Shown: piece after piece, positions 46,657 to 55,460 of the stretch | How positions within the stretch are numbered: position 1 is the stretch's first letter | Layout: every line of letters starts with the position of its first letter | From: Rhodobacterales bacterium 52_120_T64 | GTDB lineage: Bacteria; Pseudomonadota; Alphaproteobacteria; Rhodobacterales; Rhodobacteraceae | Assembly (NCBI GenBank): GCA_002162875.1 | Contig: MABA01000009.1 | Location: forward strand, 62,001-126,000 | DNA: 64,000 bases | Direction: 5' to 3' | The notes under the pieces: model-generated | The model's input: only the letters and a program-made list of their open reading frames with translations | Databases searched by the model: none | What the model was told of the DNA's origin: nothing | Position numbers and translations under genes: made by a program

Positions 46657-47631
46657 ATGAATTCAGACGATCATATGCCCGAACTGAACCAAGATGGAAG
46701 AGTTGCCGATGCAACTTTGCTAAATTGGGTAGATCGTTTTGCACCTCGCTGGTCTCGACCATATTTACGCCTCTCGCGGGCTGATCGGCCTGCCGGAACT
46801 TGGCTGTTGCTTATCCCGTGTTGGTGGGGGCTTGGACTGGCCGTCGCTGCCAACCCCGCTGGTGGCACCTTAAACGACATTTGGATCGCAATAGGCTGTG
46901 CTGTCGGCGCCTTCCTGATGCGGGGTGCTGGCTGTACGTGGAACGACATTTCAGACCGAAAGCTTGACGCACAAGTCACCCGTACCAAATCGCGCCCGCT
47001 GCCTTCAGGTCAGGTAACAGTAAAGCAGGCCGCAGTCTGGCTAGTGCTACAAATGTTGACCGCTTTCGGCATTTTACTAACCTTCAACACGTTCACCATA
47101 TTGCTGGGAATTGCGGCCCTGATCCCCGTGATGGTCTATCCTTTCGCCAAACGCTTCACTTGGTGGCCGCAAGTTTTTCTAGGTGTCGCCTTCAACTGGG
47201 GCACCCTGCTGGCGTGGGCCGCCCACACGGGAAGCCTTGGCTGGCCACCCGTACTTTTGTACTTGTCCGGCATCGCTTGGACGTTGTTTTACGACACGAT
47301 CTATGCGCATCAAGACAAAGACGACGACGCTTTGATCGGGGTGAAATCCACCGCACGATTGTTTGCGGCGGCGACTCCTAGATACTTGTTTGTGTTCATG
47401 GCCTTGTCTGTCAGCCTTATGGCGCTCGCCGCGATTTTGGCGTTATCCAGTGGCCCCGTGACACCTCTAATGTTGGGAATTTTGGCTGCTTGGGCGTTCG
47501 GAATGCACATGTTTTGGCAAATGCGGTACCTTGATATCGACAACCCTGAAATATGCTTAAAATTGTTCCGCTCCAACCGCGATACCGGATTAATCGCCGC
47601 CGCCATCATTGGAATCGCCGCAATCCTGTAA
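46657..47631 (+). CDS. ubiA: 4-hydroxybenzoate polyprenyltransferase
   Basis: This is a 324-residue integral membrane prenyltransferase that joins the polyprenyl tail to 4-hydroxybenzoate in ubiquinone synthesis. The two aspartate-rich motifs are NDISDRKLDAQV and DTIYAHQDKDDD, and there are eight to nine transmembrane helices. The start at 46657 lacks a strong ribosome-binding site; a Met 6 codons later is an alternative. An imperfect hairpin (GGGCGACAAC/GTTGCCC) between its end and the OmpA gene may be a weak terminator. Confidence 0.94.
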   Translation: MNSDDHMPELNQDGRVADATLLNWVDRFAPRWSRPYLRLSRADRPAGTWLLLIPCWWGLGLAVAANPAGGTLNDIWIAIGCAVGAFLMRGAGCTWNDISDRKLDAQVTRTKSRPLPSGQVTVKQAAVWLVLQMLTAFGILLTFNTFTILLGIAALIPVMVYPFAKRFTWWPQVFLGVAFNWGTLLAWAAHTGSLGWPPVLLYLSGIAWTLFYDTIYAHQDKDDDALIGVKSTARLFAAATPRYLFVFMALSVSLMALAAILALSSGPVTPLMLGILAAWAFGMHMFWQMRYLDIDNPEICLKLFRSNRDTGLIAAAIIGIAAIL

Positions 47632-47703
47632 TCTGGGCGACAACCTGTTGCCCTACCCGTTTTCATCACGTAAAAACAGCCAACTAAACGACTCCGAGGT
47701 CCC

Positions 47704-49527
47704 ATGCGCCCTGCCGCTATTGCATTTGCCACAGCCGGATTTTTAGCAAGCATCGCCGCCGCAGCGCTGGTTGCATCATTCGCTGTGACCACACTGGAAA
47801 ACACGACAGAGCGGAATTCCAAATCTGCGCTAGTCGCTTCGGGTCAAAGTTGGGCGCATATCGAAACCAACGGCACACTTGTATTGCTTAGTGGCACGGC
47901 ACCGGATGACCGAAAACGCATTCAGGCTTTTGACGCAATTTCCGGTATCGTTTCTACCACGCGAATTCGAAACTCGATGGATGTGGAAGAAAGCATACCC
48001 GCCATTGCCCCGCAATTCGCATTGGAAATCCTTCGCAGCGGCACAGACGTTTCATTGATCGGAATCACGCCGAGTGAAAGCAAAGGCGACATCATTCGCG
48101 ACGTCATAGCGAATATTGACGGCGTGTCGCTGATTGATATGAAAGAAACAACCGAATGGGCCGCGCCTGACGGATGGGATGTTGCCCTACAATTCGGTGC
48201 TGATATCATGGCTCGGGTCGAGCGCTCAAAGGTCAGCATAACAGCGGGCGAAGTTACCGTAACAGCTGTTGTCAAAAGCGACGCCGAAAAACAACTGCTG
48301 CATCAAGAGCTTCAATCGCTAAAACCCCAAGGCGTCGTCCTATCAATCGATATTACCGCCCCGCGTCCGATTTTCGCCCCCTACACGTTGTCATTTATTG
48401 TCAGCGAAACCGACACGACGCTGCTTTGCTATGCGCTGACGCCTGAAGGCGAGGAGCGCATAGTAAGCGCTGCAAAACGTTTTGGTGCGCCCGATAACTC
48501 GGGCTGCGAAATCGGCATCGGAGCCCCTACTGATAGCTGGTCCGATGTAGCGACTGCAGGGATGGATGCCGTAGCCAATATGGGCAGCGGTAGTTTCGAG
48601 ATGCAGGATTCGGGCGTAACATTAACTGCCCCAATTGGATTTGACTCAATAACATTTAGCGCGATTGCCCAATCGTTGCAGGACGCGCTGCCGGCAGCTT
48701 ACTTTTTACAAAGCGTTTTGCCCGAAGTCGAGGTGATCACTAACGATGACCTCCGCCCCTATTTTCATGCCCAACTTCGCGAAGATGGCAGTGCCATTCT
48801 AGAAGGCGTGACAATTGACGAGATTTCGAAACGAACTTTGCTGACCTACGCAGAAGCCAAGTTCGGCCACGATTCTGTCACCGACATTAGTAAAGTTGCC
48901 GACTTCGCACCACACGGCTGGACTTCACGACAGCTGGTTGCGCTGGAAGTATTGGCGATGTTGAACGTAGGCAACATCAAAGTCACCGAGGAAACAGTTA
49001 CCGTGACAGGTACAGGCGAAACCGCAGGGCTATACGATGCGATCCTAGGCAAGCTCGAAGCCGGATTTGGCGCGGGCGCACGGTTCACAATCGTAGTCGA
49101 AGAAATCATCCCTGAACCTGTCGTTGAAGATAAACCCGATGCGAAAGAGTGCGAAACCGAGATTTCCACCCTGCTGGACGAGAATCAAATACTGTTCGCC
49201 CCTTCGTCGGCTGTAATCGAATCTGCATCCGTCAAAACTATTAACAAAATCGTATCGATTCTGAATCGCTGTAAAGACGCAGCATTCGAGATTGGCGGGC
49301 ACACTGACAGCCAAGGCCGTGAGGAAATGAACCTCAACCTTAGTCAAACGCGTGCGGACGCGGTGCTTGATTCGCTGCTGGCACGAAACATGTTGCTGGG
49401 TGATCTAACAGCCGTCGGATATGGTGAAACCCAGCCGCTTGCTGACAACGAAACCGAAGAAGGGCGTCAGGAGAACCGACGTATCGCTTTCAAATTGCTA
49501 GAGGAAACGACAGATGGACAGAACTGA
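47704..49527 (+). CDS. OmpA-family protein with N-terminal anchor
   Basis: This is a 607-residue envelope protein. An N-terminal hydrophobic segment (about 5-28) works as signal or anchor. The middle (about 35-480) has BON-like alternating repeats without a recognised enzyme motif. The C-terminal OmpA-like domain (about 490-600) carries the peptidoglycan-binding features GGHTDSQGREEMNLNLSQTRADAV and GYGETQPLADNETEEGRQENRR. It probably links the envelope to the cell wall. Its last 14 bases overlap the start of a small membrane coiled-coil gene. Confidence 0.87.
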   Translation: MRPAAIAFATAGFLASIAAAALVASFAVTTLENTTERNSKSALVASGQSWAHIETNGTLVLLSGTAPDDRKRIQAFDAISGIVSTTRIRNSMDVEESIPAIAPQFALEILRSGTDVSLIGITPSESKGDIIRDVIANIDGVSLIDMKETTEWAAPDGWDVALQFGADIMARVERSKVSITAGEVTVTAVVKSDAEKQLLHQELQSLKPQGVVLSIDITAPRPIFAPYTLSFIVSETDTTLLCYALTPEGEERIVSAAKRFGAPDNSGCEIGIGAPTDSWSDVATAGMDAVANMGSGSFEMQDSGVTLTAPIGFDSITFSAIAQSLQDALPAAYFLQSVLPEVEVITNDDLRPYFHAQLREDGSAILEGVTIDEISKRTLLTYAEAKFGHDSVTDISKVADFAPHGWTSRQLVALEVLAMLNVGNIKVTEETVTVTGTGETAGLYDAILGKLEAGFGAGARFTIVVEEIIPEPVVEDKPDAKECETEISTLLDENQILFAPSSAVIESASVKTINKIVSILNRCKDAAFEIGGHTDSQGREEMNLNLSQTRADAVLDSLLARNMLLGDLTAVGYGETQPLADNETEEGRQENRRIAFKLLEETTDGQN

Positions 49528-49852
49528 TCTAACGCTGATTATCGGTTCGGCGCTGGTTGCTGCCGTTATCATCGGCTGGACCCTACGCTGGTTTTTTGAC
49601 CGAATGAACACCGCTGGCCCCATGGCGTCTGACGAAGTCGTCGCCCGCATGCGCGAAGCCGAGGCCGCACAAACCGTCGCCGAAACCCGTTTGGTCGAAG
49701 TCGAAACTGCTGCACGAAATAGCGAGAGCCAACTCAAGGCAGAACTAGAAGCCGCGATGACCGGTCTGGGGAATGCCCGCCGCGAAAGCGAACAATGGCG
49801 CGTGGAGGCCGAGGCTTGGCGTACCGAAGTAGATGAACTGCGCGGCCATTAG
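49514..49852 (+). CDS. Small membrane-anchored coiled-coil protein
   Basis: This is a 112-residue protein with one N-terminal transmembrane helix (about 7-28) followed by a charged, heptad-like helix from about 40 to the end. It starts 14 bases inside the OmpA-family gene, so the two are translationally coupled and perhaps partners. I do not recognise a named family. Its stop overlaps convergent moaE by 4 bases. Confidence 0.7.
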   Translation: MDRTDLTLIIGSALVAAVIIGWTLRWFFDRMNTAGPMASDEVVARMREAEAAQTVAETRLVEVETAARNSESQLKAELEAAMTGLGNARRESEQWRVEAEAWRTEVDELRGH

Positions 49853-50298
49853 GACCAGCGATTAAGCGCGTCTTCGTCAGCATCGCGGGCATCAACCCAC
49901 CGTCCACCATCTGGTGTGCCCTCTTTCTTCCAGAAAGGTGCACGAGATTTCAAGAAATCCATGATGAATTCGGCCGCTTCAAATGCATCTCCTCGATGCG
50001 GAGAGGCAGTTGCGACCAAAACTATCTGCGCGCCCGGTGTTAACTTTCCAAAACGATGGACAATGCGGGTGGCTTGTAAATGCCAACGTTCGTTGGCCTC
50101 GGCTTCGATATTCGCCAGCGCTTTCTCGGTCATGCCGGGATAATGCTCCAGCTCCATGTCAGCGATCTTTTCCCCGCCGGCCATATCGCGAACTAGCCCG
50201 GTAAAGGTCACCACTGCGCCGATATCCGTGCGTCCATTTGCCAACGCCTTGATTTCAGCCCCAACATCAAAATCGGCCGCCTGCACACTAACGGACAT
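49849..50298 (-). CDS. moaE: Molybdopterin synthase catalytic subunit
   Basis: This is a 149-residue large subunit of molybdopterin synthase, which transfers sulfur from MoaD to cyclic pyranopterin. The catalytic lysine region DFLKSRAPFWKKE and the GALVTF-like start (GAVVTFTGLVRD) are visible. It follows moaD by 1 base and ends the uvrC-pgsA-moaD-moaE run. Confidence 0.95.
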   Translation of the reverse strand: MSVSVQAADFDVGAEIKALANGRTDIGAVVTFTGLVRDMAGGEKIADMELEHYPGMTEKALANIEAEANERWHLQATRIVHRFGKLTPGAQIVLVATASPHRGDAFEAAEFIMDFLKSRAPFWKKEGTPDGGRWVDARDADEDALNRWS

Positions 50299-50299
50299 G

Positions 50300-50545
50300 T
50301 TAACCCCCAGTCATCGGCGGGAAAAACGCAACTTCACGCACCCCCACCAGCGAGGCGCCCAGATCAGACAACTCCTGATCCAACGCAACTCGAATGGCGG
50401 TCATATCTGAGAAAGCCAGATCGTAGCGCGCTTCACGCCCACGCAGCTCGCTGACCAATTCCGCCACGGTTTTTGCAGACGATTCGACACTTTCGCGTGG
50501 CACACCGATGCGTTCGCGAACCCATGCAAAATACAAAACCTGCAT
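50300..50545 (-). CDS. moaD: Molybdopterin synthase sulfur carrier subunit
   Basis: This is an 81-residue ubiquitin-fold protein ending in the Gly-Gly needed for adenylation and thiocarboxylation (FFPPMTGG). Its ATG overlaps the pgsA stop by one base, with an AGGAGG site inside pgsA. Confidence 0.95.
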   Translation of the reverse strand: MQVLYFAWVRERIGVPRESVESSAKTVAELVSELRGREARYDLAFSDMTAIRVALDQELSDLGASLVGVREVAFFPPMTGG

Positions 50546-51210
50546 CAGGTTTCCTCCTTAAGGAAGGGCAACGCTTTGCGGAAATAATCGAATCCGGTGA
50601 TAAAGGTTAGCAGGGCTGCCAACCAAATCAGGATAATGCCCGCATTGCCGACATAAACATAAGATTGGTAGAGCGTATACAGGTTGCTGTTATCCTGAAC
50701 TTCACCAGTCATAACCTGCCAAGCGTAAGCCTGATCCATAGCAAAGGAATTCGTGGTGACGTAGATACCCAACATGTGTGTCAGTAAAATCGCGGCAATT
50801 GCCACCATCTGTACCGTAGTTTTCCATTTGGCTAATTTGGTCACCTGCAAACGCGATGCGTCTGCCCCAAGGAATTCGCGTAGTCCAGAAACAAAAATCT
50901 CACGAAACAAAATTATTACGACTGGGATAAGGATGAACGCATCCATCTGCGAAAAACTGACCACGACCAGTAGCGCAATAACCACCATCACTTTATCAGC
51001 AATCGGATCCAGCATGCGCCCAAAGTTGCTTATCTGGTTCCATTTTCGCGCCAAATATCCATCGAGGAAGTCCGTAAAAGACGCCCCAACAAACAATATC
51101 AGCGCAACCCAGTCCGCCATCGGGCTTGGGAACAGCACATAAGCCATCGGCACGCCAGGGGCGGCCAGCAAACGCATAACTGTCAGGATGTTTGGTATGT
51201 TCCAGCGCAT
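50545..51210 (-). CDS. pgsA: CDP-diacylglycerol-glycerol-3-phosphate 3-phosphatidyltransferase
   Basis: This is a 221-residue membrane enzyme of phosphatidylglycerol synthesis. The CDP-alcohol phosphotransferase signature D-G-x2-A-R-x8-G-x3-D-x3-D is intact from DGYLARKWNQ to MLDPIADK. I start at the ATG at 51210 with AGGAGA upstream; the open frame starts 32 codons earlier inside uvrC. It follows uvrC by 34 bases. Confidence 0.96.
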   Translation of the reverse strand: MRWNIPNILTVMRLLAAPGVPMAYVLFPSPMADWVALILFVGASFTDFLDGYLARKWNQISNFGRMLDPIADKVMVVIALLVVVSFSQMDAFILIPVVIILFREIFVSGLREFLGADASRLQVTKLAKWKTTVQMVAIAAILLTHMLGIYVTTNSFAMDQAYAWQVMTGEVQDNSNLYTLYQSYVYVGNAGIILIWLAALLTFITGFDYFRKALPFLKEET

Positions 51211-51244
51211 TGTATCTCCTATTTGTTTCGCCCTGCTTAACGGA

Positions 51245-53152
51245 TTAATCGCCGCTATGAAAGAAGCCATAGATGCTTTCGGCCAATGCGTCAGAAATTC
51301 CGTCAACTGCCTTCAAATCGGCCAACCCTGCACGCGTCGCAGCTTTCGCTGACCCAAAATGCGCGAGCAGCGCCCGCTTGCGCGTCGCACCTACACCTGG
51401 CACGTCATCTAGCGGTGTGGCCCCTACAGCCTTCGCTCTGCGTGTCCTGTGTGCACCTATCGCAAACCGGTGGGCTTCGTCCCTCATGCGCTGCACGAAA
51501 TACAACACCGGATCGCGGTGGGGTAAAGCAAAGGGGCGCTGGCCGGGTCTGTGGAATTCTTCTTTTCCCGCATCACGATCCTCGCCCTTCGCGACGCCGA
51601 CAATGGCAACGCCCTCGACTCCGAGGGCATCCAACGCCGAAACTGTTGCCGAAACCTGCCCCACACCGCCATCAATTAGCAACAGATCAGGCCACAGGTC
51701 GGTCTTCTTGTCTGGGTCTTCCTTCAACAATCGTTTGAAGCGCCTATCCAAAACCTCCCGCATCATCCCAAAATCATCGCCTGGGGACAGATCGGTGTTT
51801 TTGATGTTGAACTTGCGATAGCTGGATTTCATCCACCCCTCCGGCCCGGCAACCACCATGCCGCCAACCGCGTTCGTTCCCGAAATATGACTGTTGTCGT
51901 AAATCTCGATCCGCTCTGGCGGACTATCCAAGTTGAATGCCTCAGCCAATCCTGACAGCAATTTGGCTTGTGTGGCAGTTTCGGACATCTTTCGTGCCAG
52001 CGCCTCGCGCGCGTTCCGCTCAGCTCCCTCAACAAGGTTTCTCTTTTCGCCACGTTGCGGCACCAACAGTTCCACTTTGCGTCCTAGTTGCGCAGTCAAC
52101 GCATCTTCAAGCAAATCGGCGTTCTCGACCTCGTGGCTTAAAAGCAGCAAACGTGGTGGTGTTTTGTTGCCGTAAAACTGCCCGATAAAGGCCTCCAGAA
52201 TTTCGGCAGGTTCAGCACCTGCGCCGGTTCTTGGGTAGTAAGCTCGATTGCCCCAATTTTGGTTAGCACGAATGAAAAACACTTGGACACACGCCTGTCC
52301 ACCATCCTGATGCAAGGCGATAACGTCCGCCTCGGACACGCCCTGCGGATTGATACCTTGCGAAGATTGCACGGCGGTCAATGCACCTATCCGGTCGCGT
52401 AGAGACCCCGCCTTTTCGTATTCCATCGCGTCGCTCGCCGCTGCCATTTGCTTCGCGAGACTTTCCTGAATAGCCGTCGATTTCCCCGACAAAAACTGAA
52501 GCGCATCCTCGACAGTCGCACGATATTCTTCAGCGCTGACCTTCCCTACACAAGGTGCTGAACATCGTTTGATCTGATATTGCAAACACGGTCTTGTCCG
52601 CGCTGCAAACACCGAATCCGAACAATTTCGTAGCAGGAACACTTTCTGCAAATGGTGCAACGTCCGGTTCACCGAACCGGCAGACGCAAACGGGCCGAAA
52701 TATTTGCCTTTACCCTTTTTGGAGCCGCGATGCTTCATAGCTTGTGGGAAATCGTGATCGGTCGTCACCAAAATATTCGGGAAACTCTTATCGTCGCGCA
52801 GTAACACATTGTAGCGCGGCTTTAATTGTTTGATAAGATTTTGCTCAAGCAACAGCGCCTCGGTTTCTGTTTCTGTGGTCAGAAACATCATCTGGGCCGT
52901 GCCCGCAATCATCCGGCCAATCCGCGCTGTGTGCCCGGTCAGTCGAGCATAGTTTGAGACCCGCTTCTTAAGGTTTCGCGCTTTTCCAACGTACAAAACC
53001 TCACCACTCGTATTGAGCATTCGGTAGACGCCTGGACTGTTATCCAGATTTTTCAGGTACTTCTGGACGACTCTGAAACCTGTTTCGGCGGCGTCATCCG
53101 TCAACGGAGTGCCTTCTTCTTCAAACCCTGAATTTTGGTGTTTGTCACTCAC
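51245..53152 (-). CDS. uvrC: Excinuclease ABC subunit C
   Basis: This is the incision nuclease of nucleotide excision repair, about 635 residues. Domains in order are the GIY-YIG nuclease ([27 protein letters not shown]), the cysteine-containing linker, the UVR motif, the RNase H-like nuclease ([20 protein letters not shown]) and a C-terminal helix-hairpin-helix pair. The start is uncertain: GTG at 53152 gives a family-like N-terminus, while an ATG at 53206 would add 18 residues. It heads uvrC-pgsA-moaD-moaE. Confidence 0.94.
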   Translation of the reverse strand: MSDKHQNSGFEEEGTPLTDDAAETGFRVVQKYLKNLDNSPGVYRMLNTSGEVLYVGKARNLKKRVSNYARLTGHTARIGRMIAGTAQMMFLTTETETEALLLEQNLIKQLKPRYNVLLRDDKSFPNILVTTDHDFPQAMKHRGSKKGKGKYFGPFASAGSVNRTLHHLQKVFLLRNCSDSVFAARTRPCLQYQIKRCSAPCVGKVSAEEYRATVEDALQFLSGKSTAIQESLAKQMAAASDAMEYEKAGSLRDRIGALTAVQSSQGINPQGVSEADVIALHQDGGQACVQVFFIRANQNWGNRAYYPRTGAGAEPAEILEAFIGQFYGNKTPPRLLLLSHEVENADLLEDALTAQLGRKVELLVPQRGEKRNLVEGAERNAREALARKMSETATQAKLLSGLAEAFNLDSPPERIEIYDNSHISGTNAVGGMVVAGPEGWMKSSYRKFNIKNTDLSPGDDFGMMREVLDRRFKRLLKEDPDKKTDLWPDLLLIDGGVGQVSATVSALDALGVEGVAIVGVAKGEDRDAGKEEFHRPGQRPFALPHRDPVLYFVQRMRDEAHRFAIGAHRTRRAKAVGATPLDDVPGVGATRKRALLAHFGSAKAATRAGLADLKAVDGISDALAESIYGFFHSGD

Positions 53153-53495
53153 TGAAATCACGCGCCCCACTATAAATCGATTCTCCGACTGTGCTGCATG
53201 GTGCACAAGTATATTTCAAGAGAAAACATGTCCACCGTTCCTGTGGATAAGTCTGTTGATAAATTTCCTATCTAATCGATTTGTCCAGCAATACATGGAA
53301 AGATTACCCTTTGGTTAAAAAATAGGCACTTTACTAAGCCATTGTAATTGCTAGATAATTAATTAACACCTTTTAATTTGGTGTTAGAGTTAACAGAATC
53401 GTTACCAACCGACCAAAGATAGCGGTCAAGTGGAAAAGTTTATTTTTTGCCAATTATTAGGTGCTGTTTTTACCATATTGAAAAGTCTGGTTTTT
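53153..53495. other. AT-rich intergenic region with DnaA boxes upstream of uvrC
   Basis: No gene is visible in this stretch of about 340 bases. It is far more AT-rich than the surroundings; bases 53341-53400 are only 25% GC. A perfect DnaA box TTATCCACA (minus strand, 53242-53250) is 3 bases from the variant TTATCAACA (53254-53262). There is an inverted repeat TAACACC/GGTGTTA (53364-53370 with 53380-53386) and two GANTC sites (53179-53183 and 53396-53400). It also carries the uvrC promoter. It could be a replication origin or a DnaA-controlled promoter; neither is proven. Confidence 0.5.
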
Positions 53496-54272
53496 TCACT
53501 CTACGCCAAGAACGTCCGGGGTTTTCCACGCTAAATGTTGACCACCATCCAGACAAATCAGCTGTCCGGTCATCCCGTCAATTTCCAGAATAAAGTCCAG
53601 TGCTTTGCAAATTTCATCAGGGTTAGAACCCCGCTCAAGAATGGTAGCGGCCCTTTGTTTAGCAAAATGTTCGACGGTCTGGCGCGTCCCTTGCATCGTT
53701 GGTCCGGGTCCGATTGCGTTAACTCGAACGTGGGGGGCAAGGAATTGTGCCGCCGTTTGCGTAAACGTCCAAAGACCCGCTTTCGCCAGCGTATAAGTTG
53801 CAAATTCCGGCGTCAATTTACGTACGCGCATATCCACCATATTAATAACGCAGGCACTGGCTAGTGGTTCATCATGTTCGTCCATCGCAGCCCTCGGAAC
53901 CTGCTTTGCGAACGCTTGGGTCAGGAACACCGGAGCGCGCAGGTTCGAGTTGATATGCTTGTCCCAGCTCTCGAGGGTCGCGGTTTCCAGTGTGTCATAT
54001 TCGAATGTTGATGCGTTATTTATCAACACGTCCAGAGGCGCCTCAATCGCGCCAACGGCCCGATCAACCAAAGTGGAGGTTGCTTCCTGATCCAGCAAAT
54101 TCGCATGTACTATCGCAGCCCTAACACCAAACGTGCGGGCCAACTCGGCAGTCTTCTCCGCGTCGTCAACACTGCTGGAATAATGGATCACAACATCATG
54201 GCCCTTGGAGGCCAAATGCAACGCCATGGCCCGTCCTAAACGTTTCGCGCCTCCGGTAATTAACGCAGCCAT
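53496..54272 (-). CDS. SDR oxidoreductase, pteridine reductase (FolM)-like
   Basis: This is a 258-residue short-chain dehydrogenase. The cofactor loop TGGAKRLGRAMA with its Arg fits NADPH use, and the motifs NNAS and YTLAKAG (Tyr-x3-Lys) are in place. The TGGAKRLG and YTLAK segments resemble pteridine reductase PTR1 and dihydromonapterin reductase FolM, suggesting a pterin or dihydrofolate substrate. That is a family-level inference. It is 12 bases downstream of the Ca/Na antiporter gene. Confidence 0.85.
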   Translation of the reverse strand: MAALITGGAKRLGRAMALHLASKGHDVVIHYSSSVDDAEKTAELARTFGVRAAIVHANLLDQEATSTLVDRAVGAIEAPLDVLINNASTFEYDTLETATLESWDKHINSNLRAPVFLTQAFAKQVPRAAMDEHDEPLASACVINMVDMRVRKLTPEFATYTLAKAGLWTFTQTAAQFLAPHVRVNAIGPGPTMQGTRQTVEHFAKQRAATILERGSNPDEICKALDFILEIDGMTGQLICLDGGQHLAWKTPDVLGVE

Positions 54273-54284
54273 ATAATCCTCCGG

Positions 54285-55244
54285 TTATTGTAGCATTACG
54301 AGTATATACACCACATATGCGGTTAAATACATAAATCCCCATATGCGGGAAAGTTGCAACCGGAAAAACACGAATAAGGCGAGTGCCAATGAAGATGCCA
54401 ACATAATCCACAAGTCGCCTTGCAAAAAACGTGGTGCTACTTCCAGTGGCCCAAAAAAACTGGCTATCCCCATGATGGCCAGTAGATTGAACATATTGGA
54501 TCCGATCACATTCCCCAACGCCACGTCCGCCTGTCGGCGTAGTGCGGCGACGACTGTTGTCGCGAGTTCCGGCAACGAGGTGCCGATCGCAACGATCGTC
54601 AAACCGATTATCTCTTCGGGCACGCCTTTATCGTGAGCAATACCTAATGCGCCTTCGATAAGTATGTGCGCGCCGAACGGCAGACCAATGATGCCAGCAA
54701 CCATATAAGCCGCGACTTTCCAAATCGCCATATTCGGGTCTGCGTCTTCCAGTTCGGACAGTTCTTGCGAGGCTACACAACCTACATCCTCACACCGCCG
54801 CGACTTTCGCGCAGAGCAAAAGGCGTCGCCAAGCATTGCAGCGAGTAACGCCAATAGAACAAGCCCGTGCCAAATATATAAAGGGCCTAGAAAGCATAGT
54901 GCCGTAAACACAACGGATGCAGCGATCATTTGAATATAGGTACGTTTTGCGTCGCATCGCCGTGTATCAAGTGTGAAAAGCAATGCCGGAACACCAAGTA
55001 CCAACAACACATTAGCTATATTGGACCCCACCACATTCCCCAACGCCAGCCCTGGCGCATCTTCTAGGGCGGACTGAATTGCGATCAATAACTCGGGTGC
55101 TGATGTACCAAATCCGACGATCGTAAAGCTGACAATCAAGGCAGGAATTCCAAGGCGCAGACTAAGTGAAACAGCGCCCTTCACCAAAAAATCACCTGCA
55201 ACGAGCAGGATCACAAGACCAGCAAGAACTAAAAACATATCCAT
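54285..55244 (-). CDS. Calcium/sodium antiporter (CaCA family, YrbG-like)
   Basis: This is a 319-residue inner-membrane exchanger with about ten helices in two inverted repeats. The alpha-repeat motifs GFGTSAPELLIAI-type (about 46-58) and GTSLPELATTVVAA (about 210) with N-V-x-G-S-N (NVVGSNIAN, NVIGSNMFN) are the ion-binding signatures. The linker between the halves is cysteine- and arginine-rich (SARKSRRCEDVGC), which is unusual. Confidence 0.92.
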   Translation of the reverse strand: MDMFLVLAGLVILLVAGDFLVKGAVSLSLRLGIPALIVSFTIVGFGTSAPELLIAIQSALEDAPGLALGNVVGSNIANVLLVLGVPALLFTLDTRRCDAKRTYIQMIAASVVFTALCFLGPLYIWHGLVLLALLAAMLGDAFCSARKSRRCEDVGCVASQELSELEDADPNMAIWKVAAYMVAGIIGLPFGAHILIEGALGIAHDKGVPEEIIGLTIVAIGTSLPELATTVVAALRRQADVALGNVIGSNMFNLLAIMGIASFFGPLEVAPRFLQGDLWIMLASSLALALFVFFRLQLSRIWGFMYLTAYVVYILVMLQ

Positions 55245-55273
55245 GAATTAACTGGTGTCCCTTTAAGCGGCGT

Positions 55274-55450
55274 TTACTTCGGGCTTTTTTTGCATTTGCA
55301 CGGATCGATGCCAATCAAATAATTACCACAGGTTTTACACTTTTTTGCACGAGGCAAATCCCGCGGTTTACGAATCTTCAATGTCCTCAGCTTCCCAAAC
55401 ATGCCGAGCACCAGAATAACGATCAAAAATATAGAAACCGCTTTATACAT
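55274..55450 (-). CDS. Small membrane protein with Cys-rich C-terminus
   Basis: This is a 58-residue open frame with one transmembrane helix (about 5-18), a basic linker and a C-terminal CKTCGNY and PCKCKK, so a CxxC plus CxC arrangement that could bind zinc or another metal. It starts 10 bases after the S49 peptidase stop and ends 29 bases before the antiporter start, so it is probably in the same operon. I do not know a named family. Confidence 0.7.
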   Translation of the reverse strand: MYKAVSIFLIVILVLGMFGKLRTLKIRKPRDLPRAKKCKTCGNYLIGIDPCKCKKSPK

Positions 55451-55460
55451 GATCGTTACT

